From an uncultured Bacilli bacterium (GTDB lineage Bacteria; Bacillota_I; Bacilli_A; RF39; UBA660), in the NCBI GenBank assembly GCA_947624075.1, contig CANQIM010000027.1, positions 1-10,835 on the forward strand: DNA of 10,835 bases. Reading direction: 5' to 3'. A program made the position numbers and the translations under genes. Of the stretch, positions 7,078-10,835 are shown one piece after another (positions within the stretch are counted from its first letter, which is position 1; every line of letters begins with the position of its first letter). A model generated the notes under the pieces. That model had not been told where the DNA came from. It was given only the letters and a program-made list of their open reading frames with translations, and did no database searches.

Positions 7078-7713
7078 TTATTTAGTTCTTTTCCACATAT
7101 AAACTGTAATGTATGGTTGAAGATTATTGTGAGCTTTATCATAACTTCCAGACAAGTATGATGGATGTTGTCCCATAATAGTAGCCATCCATTGCCCAAC
7201 AGATCCCTCATGATAAGTCCATGCCCCAATACTCCATTGTCCTTCTACTGTAAATTGAGCTGATCTAACTATGCCACTTGGCGTTTCATCTATTGTTAAC
7301 TTATGAGTCTTTTCACCACCTGTTTTTCCTACTGTATTAAATTCTGTTTGAGCTGTATCTATTCCTACTAGAGTTTGACCCTTTCCAAAAGCATCCCATG
7401 TTCCACCTAGAAAAGATGATGGATTAGTGCTACTATAGCTTATATAAATACTACCTACTGGGTATATCTCATTTATAATAGTTGATTTTAGCGTTATTAA
7501 ATCATTACTAAACTTTGTGCATGTTCCATCTATTGCTGCTTGAACATTAGTGGCTTTTAAATTAGAATTATCGACATAAGATACATTCTCACTTTTTATT
7601 AAGGTTTCGGCTATTACATAAGATGAAGTTATTGATATCATTATACCTAGTAAAAAAGCACCTAATATTTTCATATTTGTTGATTTATTTACAAAAGACT
7701 TTTTATTTTTCAT
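7078..7713 (-). CDS. Exported protein with phage tail-tip/baseplate-like C-terminal domain (paralogue 1)
   Basis: The 211-residue protein starts with a signal peptide: basic residues 1-15, hydrophobic core 16-32, predicted cleavage after VIA at residue 35. Residues 36-72 (VSYVDNSNLKATNVQAAID) resemble a linker seen in tail-fibre proteins and in exported proteins of gut Bacillota. Residues 84-211 begin YPVGSIYISYSSTNPSSFLG and end LQPYITVYMWKR, the hallmarks of the T4 gp10 C-terminal/tail-collar type domain. The usual HxH metal-site region is degenerate: EMPSHxH has become ETPSG (143-147). One cysteine (Cys65) is at the position matching the single Cys of the paralogue at 8904-9683. ATG is preceded by GGAGG. 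No other phage genes are near, so this is probably a host surface or secreted protein; its role is unknown. Expression is probably phase-variable through the G10 promoter at 7864-7894. Confidence 0.85.
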   Translation of the reverse strand: MKNKKSFVNKSTNMKILGAFLLGIMISITSSYVIAETLIKSENVSYVDNSNLKATNVQAAIDGTCTKFSNDLITLKSTIINEIYPVGSIYISYSSTNPSSFLGGTWDAFGKGQTLVGIDTAQTEFNTVGKTGGEKTHKLTIDETPSGIVRSAQFTVEGQWSIGAWTYHEGSVGQWMATIMGQHPSYLSGSYDKAHNNLQPYITVYMWKRTK

Positions 7714-7857
7714 AACTTCAAACCTCCACTTGCCTATTTAATAGATAAATTCTTATTTCAAGCAGAATAACCAATGCTAAAAAGAAATATTATTACTGAT
7801 TGTAAAATTTCTTATTCATAGTAATTCTTTTTAAACTCCACTTTTTTCTTATTTTAT
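7714..7857 (-). promoter_or_regulatory. Long 5' leader of paralogue 1 with broken small ORF
   Basis: About 144 bases separate the predicted transcription start from the start codon. The first part (7806-7857) is nearly identical to the paralogue 2 leader. It contains ATGAATAAGAAATT followed shortly by a stop. A later frame reads IFLFSIGYSA-stop-NKNL, matching the relic peptide in the other leader. The last bases carry the GTGGAGG ribosome binding site. Confidence 0.6.
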
Positions 7858-7863
7858 AACGAT

Positions 7864-7894
7864 ATTATACCCCCCCCCCGTACTATTTTGTCAA
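7864..7894 (-). promoter_or_regulatory. Phase-variable-type promoter with G10 spacer (paralogue 1)
   Basis: Minus strand: TTGACA at 7889-7894 and TATAAT at 7864-7869, both perfect consensus. The spacer is 19 bases, nine bases of ordinary sequence followed by ten G that run directly into the -10. Known homopolymer-spaced promoters (for example Neisseria fetA, porA and opc) vary expression as the tract slips. At 19 bases this copy is two bases longer than the 17-base optimum. Confidence 0.88.
7870..7879 (-). repeat. Homopolymeric G10 tract (C10 on plus strand)
   Basis: Ten identical bases in very AT-rich DNA, lying entirely within a promoter spacer. Runs of this length are prone to slipped-strand mispairing. 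Confidence 0.97.
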
Positions 7895-7895
7895 T

Positions 7896-7925
7896 AAAAA
7901 AATTGTGTTTCTTTTCCACAATTTT
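7896..7925 (-). terminator. Intrinsic terminator between nuclease gene and paralogue 1 promoter
   Basis: Minus-strand RNA forms a perfect nine-pair stem, AAAATTGTG (7917-7925) with CACAATTTT (7899-7907), with a nine-base loop and a T run that leads straight into the TTGACA of the next promoter. It ends the Rpn-family transcript. A homologous hairpin follows tdk, so it seems to belong to the cassette rather than to the nuclease gene. Confidence 0.8.
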
Positions 7926-7932
7926 ATAAATT

Positions 7933-8796
7933 TTATAAACTTAGAATACTACTTTTAGGTAACTTCGTATACTTAGATACTTGTTCTACTGTAAAGCCAT
8001 CTTTTAACATTGACCTAGCTATTTCATTTTTAGCAGTCTTTAGTCCCCTTTTTTCTCCAAGTTCTAAGCCGCGCTTTTCACCAATCCTCTCTCCTTCACT
8101 AATGTAAGTGTTTTTCAAAAATCTTTGGTCATCTTCATAGCTTAAGAAACTTGTAAAGTATTCGTCTTCATTTAATTTTTCACATTTCTCCTTATATTCC
8201 ATTATTAGCTCATCTCCTTCAAATTTTTTACTTAATTTTTCTAATTCTTCTTTTTCTAGATTGAGCATTATCAAATATTTATTTTTATCTATTTCTTTTT
8301 CATTCTCATCATACCAAAATTTAACTATTTTGTCCATGTTGAATTCTATTAATTTTATACAATCTACATATTCTATTTTAGCTGTTTTATTTCTTTCTTT
8401 ATATTCTTCTTCAGCATCTTTAGAATTAGCTAATCCATAAGAAAAGTCAATATGTATAAATTGATTATTTTTATCATATTCTTCATTTCTCATTGTTTTA
8501 GTTGAAACGAAATGATAAAAATATATTAAATTTCTAAGTGCTATTGTTTCATCTTTTCTAGAATTGATTTCTAAATGGATGTAGATATTATCATTTACTT
8601 TCAATAAGCAATCAACTATCTTCCTCCTTTCCCTTACATTTTTGACTTTGAGTTCAGTATTTAGAAACTGAATTCTCTTAACATTAATTTTTAAAATTTC
8701 TCCAAGCAGACACTTCATCATATTAGGATTATCTTCATCACAGAAACAAGCTTTGAAGACACTGTCATACTTAGAAGTATAAAATTTTTTTGTTAT
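7933..8796 (-). CDS. Rpn/PD-(D/E)XK nuclease family (putative transposase) protein, ATA or lost start
   Basis: Read from the ATA at 8796 the protein has 287 residues. The family's N-terminal motif KFYTSKYDSVFKACF lies at about 4-18. The nuclease core shows IVDCLL and IHLEINS, a D-x13-E-x-N pattern at Asp62, Glu76 and Asn78. A charged helical region follows, then C-terminal GEKRGLELGEKRGLK repeats and a small helix-turn-helix-like tail (EIARSMLKDGFTVEQV). In the family these proteins are recombination-promoting or transposase-like nucleases; activity here is unproven. The first ATG in frame (8721) would remove the conserved N-terminus and has no Shine-Dalgarno. A strong GGAGGTG lies seven bases before the ATA, with an in-frame stop two codons upstream of it. 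The original ATG has therefore probably mutated to ATA: either a rare start or early decay. The rest of the frame is intact. It sits between the two exported-protein genes. Confidence 0.75.
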   Translation of the reverse strand: MTKKFYTSKYDSVFKACFCDEDNPNMMKCLLGEILKINVKRIQFLNTELKVKNVRERRKIVDCLLKVNDNIYIHLEINSRKDETIALRNLIYFYHFVSTKTMRNEEYDKNNQFIHIDFSYGLANSKDAEEEYKERNKTAKIEYVDCIKLIEFNMDKIVKFWYDENEKEIDKNKYLIMLNLEKEELEKLSKKFEGDELIMEYKEKCEKLNEDEYFTSFLSYEDDQRFLKNTYISEGERIGEKRGLELGEKRGLKTAKNEIARSMLKDGFTVEQVSKYTKLPKSSILSL

Positions 8797-8865
8797 GTTT
8801 CACCACCTCCAACTATATTATTATCTAAAACTTTTAAAATTTATTTTAAATTTTAATTTTTTATT

Positions 8866-8894
8866 AAAAAAGGCTATGTTTTTGAAACATAACC
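8866..8894 (-). terminator. Intrinsic terminator of paralogue 2
   Basis: Minus-strand GGTTATGTTT (8885-8894) pairs with AAACATAGCC (8872-8881), one U-G pair and a three-base loop, followed by six T. It begins ten bases after the stop codon. Confidence 0.88.
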
Positions 8895-8903
8895 ATTATA
8901 GTA

Positions 8904-9683
8904 TTATGATTTTCTTTTCCACATATAGACTGTTACATAAGGATCTTGAACATTTATGGCAGTTGGATTAGATGAACCAGCTGAACCAGTGTTTGTTGAT
9001 GTTGTTGAAATTGTATGAGTATGACCTCCTCCTCCACCAGTACTAGTGACTTGTCCAGCTCCCCATCTTTCTGTACCACTACTAGTCCATCCTAGCCACT
9101 CCCATGGCCTTGAAGAATCTCCCTGTTGATAGTTAAAACCGCTTCCTGACAGCGTATTTTGATGTATAACGGCAACATTATGATTATGACTTGGCATTTC
9201 AGCAATCGTTAAAGTATGGGAACCAGTGTTGGCATTAGCTTTATCATAAGTATGAGTATGGGCTGGTATATTAGACATCGATAAAGTCACTGTTGAAGAG
9301 CCTCCTGTTGTCCCTGCTGTGCCACTACTTATTCCTTTTAATACCCTACCATCTCCAATAATTTCCCATGTGCCTCCAAATAGTGTTCCTGGATTAGTAT
9401 TATTATAGCTTATATAAATACTTCCTACTGGGTATACCTTTAATAAAAAACTCTGTAAATCATTACTAAACTTTGTACATGTTCCATCAATAGCTGCTTG
9501 GACATTGGTGGCACCTAATTTAGAGTTATCTACATAAGATACATCTGCACTTTTGATTAATGTTTCGGCTAAAGCATAAGATGAAGCTATTGATATTACT
9601 GCGCCAAGTACAAAGGCAGTTATTATTTTTATATTCATAGTTTTATTTAGATTTTTGTAATTTTCATAGTTTTTCTTTTTCAT
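8904..9683 (-). CDS. Exported protein with phage tail-tip/baseplate-like C-terminal domain (paralogue 2)
   Basis: The 259-residue protein has a basic N-terminus, a hydrophobic core at about 18-35 and predicted signal-peptidase cleavage after ALA at residue 39. Residues 40-76 match paralogue 1 closely (VSYVDN, ATNVQAAIDGTCTKFSNDL), including its only cysteine, Cys69. The C-terminal domain starts YPVGSIYISYNNTNPGTLFG (84-103) and ends DPYVTVYMWKRKS. It keeps several His motifs typical of tail-collar/receptor-tip domains: IPAHTH (139-144), EMPSHNH (162-168) and GGHTH (219-223). In phage T4 gp37 such HxH sites bind iron in a trimer; the same here is inference. A five-glycine run (216-220) is coded by GGN triplets. 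GGGAGG precedes the ATG by ten bases. It has its own terminator and a G10 promoter, so it is probably a monocistronic, phase-variable gene for a surface or secreted protein of unknown role. Confidence 0.87.
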   Translation of the reverse strand: MKKKNYENYKNLNKTMNIKIITAFVLGAVISIASSYALAETLIKSADVSYVDNSKLGATNVQAAIDGTCTKFSNDLQSFLLKVYPVGSIYISYNNTNPGTLFGGTWEIIGDGRVLKGISSGTAGTTGGSSTVTLSMSNIPAHTHTYDKANANTGSHTLTIAEMPSHNHNVAVIHQNTLSGSGFNYQQGDSSRPWEWLGWTSSGTERWGAGQVTSTGGGGGHTHTISTTSTNTGSAGSSNPTAINVQDPYVTVYMWKRKS

Positions 9684-9857
9684 TGTTTAAAAACCTCCCA
9701 TCTATTGTTTTGTTTAGTTCATCTATTAGATTCTTATTTAAAGCAAAATAACTCACACCAAAAAGGAAGATTATTCCTATTATTAAAATATTAAAATCTT
9801 ACTTAATTTCTTATTCATAGTAATTCACTTTAAACTCCACTTTCTCTTTATTTTATA
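9684..9857 (-). promoter_or_regulatory. Long 5' leader of paralogue 2 with broken membrane-peptide ORF
   Basis: About 174 bases of leader. It starts with the block conserved in paralogue 1. ATG at about 9823 begins MNKKLSKILIF and then meets a stop. After a one-base shift the frame continues as a hydrophobic segment (IIGIIFLFGVSYFALNKNL) and a polar tail, running into the start region of the gene. This looks like a frameshifted small membrane or signal-peptide gene. Whether the leader has a regulatory role is unknown. Confidence 0.6.
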
Positions 9858-9862
9858 ACAAT

Positions 9863-9893
9863 ATTATACCCCCCCCCCGTCTTATTTTGTCAA
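9863..9893 (-). promoter_or_regulatory. Phase-variable-type promoter with G10 spacer (paralogue 2)
   Basis: Minus strand: TTGACA at 9888-9893, TATAAT at 9863-9868, both consensus, with a 19-base spacer whose last ten bases are G. Same geometry and tract length as the promoter of paralogue 1, with only two substitutions in the non-G spacer. Confidence 0.88.
9869..9878 (-). repeat. Homopolymeric G10 tract (C10 on plus strand)
   Basis: Second ten-base G run, again filling the promoter spacer next to the -10. Confidence 0.97.
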
Positions 9894-9894
9894 T

Positions 9895-9924
9895 AAAAAA
9901 ACTGTGGCTTTTCTCCACAATTTT
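9895..9924 (-). terminator. Intrinsic terminator after tdk, abutting the G10 promoter
   Basis: Minus-strand AAAATTGTGG (9915-9924) pairs with CCACAGTTTT, with a seven-base loop and one U-G pair, and the T run ends at the TTGACA. It would end tdk transcription and shield the next promoter from read-through. It has an extra G-C pair compared with the homologous hairpin at 7896-7925. Confidence 0.85.
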
Positions 9925-9936
9925 GTTTCTTCTTAT

Positions 9937-10560
9937 TTACAACTTTTTAACTAATACTTTTGCTTGTTCTTCCTTTTTTCTTTCATATTGGATTTTCTTT
10001 CTAAAAAAGCAGTAATGACAAAGTGGTTCATAAGTAACACTATTTTCTCCATCAATTGCAACTTGCTCGCCTTCTAAAGTAAATTCTCCATTAACAATCC
10101 TAGAATTAAACATGGCCTTTCTGCCACATTCACAAACAGTTTTTAATTCTTCAATAGATTGGGCAATTTCTAAAAGTCTAGTTGATCCAGGAAAACCTTT
10201 TCCTTGAAAATCTAATCTTAATCCATAACAAATAACTGGTTTATTCAAAAAAACAACTACTTCTAATAATTGATCTACTTGCTTTGGCTCTATAAATTGA
10301 GCTTCATCTACTAAAATGCAAGAAGCATCTCTATGATTTTCTCTAATATAATCAAAAATATTGTCATCTTTTTCTATTAAATGGTCTACTTTTCTTGAAA
10401 TACCAATTCTAGATACAATTGTATCTTCACCTTTTGTATCAATCTTTGGCTTTAATACAACAACTTCTTTTCCTTGTTCTTCATAATTATGAGCTACTTG
10501 CAACAACAATGTTGATTTACCACTATTCATGGCACCATGTCTAAAATATAATTTTGCCAT
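9937..10560 (-). CDS. tdk: Thymidine kinase
   Basis: The 207-residue type II (tetrameric, TK1-like) thymidine kinase phosphorylates thymidine to dTMP in the cytoplasmic salvage pathway. It has the P-loop GAMNSGKST at 9-17 and the Walker B/catalytic segment VDEAQF at 84-89 (Glu86 as likely base). GLRLDFQGKGFPGS is at 113-126. A lasso domain has two zinc-type cysteine pairs, CxC at 143/145 and CxxC at 181/184. Length is slightly above the usual 190-200 residues because of a basic C-terminal tail. The ATG follows an AGGAGGG Shine-Dalgarno. It lies 32 bases after the sigma-factor gene and has a good promoter overlapping the end of that gene, so it can be expressed on its own. A terminator follows 12 bases after its stop. 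Confidence 0.96.
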   Translation of the reverse strand: MAKLYFRHGAMNSGKSTLLLQVAHNYEEQGKEVVVLKPKIDTKGEDTIVSRIGISRKVDHLIEKDDNIFDYIRENHRDASCILVDEAQFIEPKQVDQLLEVVVFLNKPVICYGLRLDFQGKGFPGSTRLLEIAQSIEELKTVCECGRKAMFNSRIVNGEFTLEGEQVAIDGENSVTYEPLCHYCFFRKKIQYERKKEEQAKVLVKKL

Positions 10561-10580
10561 TTCCTTACCCTCCTAAAGTA

Positions 10581-10609
10581 ATTATAAACTAATTAGGAGT
10601 AATTGACTA
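10581..10609 (-). promoter_or_regulatory. Promoter of tdk
   Basis: TATAAT at 10581-10586 and TAGTCA (four of six consensus matches) at 10604-10609 with exactly 17 bases between. The -35 lies inside the last codons of the sigma-factor gene. Confidence 0.65.
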
Positions 10610-10835
10610 GTGTTTTTAATCTTTTTATAACTTTCTTTTCAATCCTAGAAATATATGACTGACTTATTCCTAATTTTTCAGCTACTTCTTTTTGAGTCAT
10701 TTCTTCATTACCCATCAGTCCATATCGTAAAATCATTATATCTCTATCTCTTGGTTTCAAATGCAGTACTTCATTAATCATTAAACTTTTTTCTGTCTCT
10801 TCTTCAATTCCTTTTGTAACTATATCAGGATCTGT
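10593..10835 (-). CDS. Sporulation-type RNA polymerase sigma factor (SigE/SigK-like), C-terminal part
   Basis: Only the last 80 residues are in the window. The frame stays open to the right edge, beginning TDPDIVTKGIEEE, so the ATG at 10781 is internal. The visible part is the end of the region 3/4 linker and sigma region 4. LKPRDRDIMILRYGLMGNEE is followed by the helix-turn-helix TQKEVAEKLGISQSYISRIEKK, which binds the -35 element. The ISQSYISR/LEKK-type recognition helix and the linker are most like mother-cell sigma factors SigE and SigK of spore formers; SigE is my preferred guess. The full gene would be about 230-240 residues. If the assignment is right, the organism descends from an endospore former. 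An alternative is another SigB/F/G-type factor, which I consider less likely. Confidence 0.82.
   Translation of the reverse strand, partial: TDPDIVTKGIEEETEKSLMINEVLHLKPRDRDIMILRYGLMGNEEMTQKEVAEKLGISQSYISRIEKKVIKRLKTLVNYS

Larger units (their letters stand above)
7806..7925 (-). repeat. 120-base cassette head, copy 1
   Basis: Aligns without gaps to 9805-9924. I count about 13 mismatches in 120 positions. It contains terminator, G10 promoter and the start of the leader. Confidence 0.9.
9805..9924 (-). repeat. 120-base cassette head, copy 2
   Basis: Gap-free match to 7806-7925 at an offset of 1999 bases. Similarity stops at the outer edge of the terminator hairpin: the bases beyond 7925 and 9924 differ. 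Confidence 0.9.

Noticed and set aside
7933..8830. Insertion sequence with terminal inverted repeats around the Rpn-family gene
   Set aside because: I found no convincing terminal inverted repeats or target duplications; the hairpins on each side are ordinary transcription terminators.
9010..9040. GGN triplet run as a coding phase-variation tract
   Set aside because: The run coding for five glycines is interrupted (mixed GGT/GGA) and short; slippage by whole triplets would not switch the gene off.
7078..9683. Prophage or tail module
   Set aside because: The tail-tip domains carry signal peptides and no capsid, tail, lysis or integrase genes are present; the neighbours are core genes.
10593..10781. 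A complete 62-residue helix-turn-helix protein
   Set aside because: The same frame is open to the window edge and reads as the sigma linker region, so this is the end of a larger sigma factor.
1..10835. CRISPR arrays, tRNA or rRNA genes
   Set aside because: No regularly spaced direct repeats, cloverleaf-like sequences or conserved rRNA segments were recognised in any gap.

Overview
The window is AT-rich DNA of a low-GC Gram-positive (Bacillota) bacterium. Four things support this: a T-box riboswitch, strong AGGAGG-type ribosome binding sites, intrinsic terminators, and the C-terminal end of a sporulation-type (SigE/SigK-like) sigma factor at the right edge. Tryptophan is written TGG and one gene ends in TGA inside an ATGA overlap, so the standard bacterial code fits and the Mycoplasma UGA=Trp code does not. 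I cannot name the species; an uncultured gut Bacilli or Erysipelotrichia-like lineage would fit (inference).

Layout, left to right. Positions 1-256 hold no intact gene. Part of this stretch resembles the sequence just upstream of the nuclease gene near 8800. Positions 257-5173 form a tightly packed minus-strand operon. A promoter overlapping the end of the upstream gene is followed by an alanine-type T-box leader, two small P-loop kinase-like genes, alaS and holA, with overlaps or gaps of only a few bases. The T-box should tie all four genes to the charging state of tRNA-Ala. Positions 5181-6353 (minus) encode an AI-2E family membrane transporter. It is divergent from a YigZ/IMPACT family gene (plus, 6437-7006).

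Positions 7078-9924 are the accessory part and the most interesting region. Two paralogous minus-strand genes encode exported proteins that join a signal peptide to a phage tail-tip/baseplate-type C-terminal domain. Each is driven by a promoter with consensus TTGACA and TATAAT hexamers. The 19-base spacer between the hexamers contains a run of ten G. This is the architecture of a slipped-strand, phase-variable promoter. A 120-base block is about 89% identical without gaps between the two copies. It contains an intrinsic terminator, the G10 promoter and the start of the leader, so the pair behaves like an insulated expression cassette present twice, with the two blocks 1999 bp apart. Between the two genes lies an Rpn/PD-(D/E)XK nuclease-family gene. 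Its well-placed ribosome binding site leads to ATA rather than ATG, so it may be weakly translated or decaying.

Positions 9937-10835 return to core genes: thymidine kinase (tdk) with its own promoter, preceded by the truncated sigma-factor gene. No tRNA, rRNA, CRISPR array or complete insertion sequence is visible.
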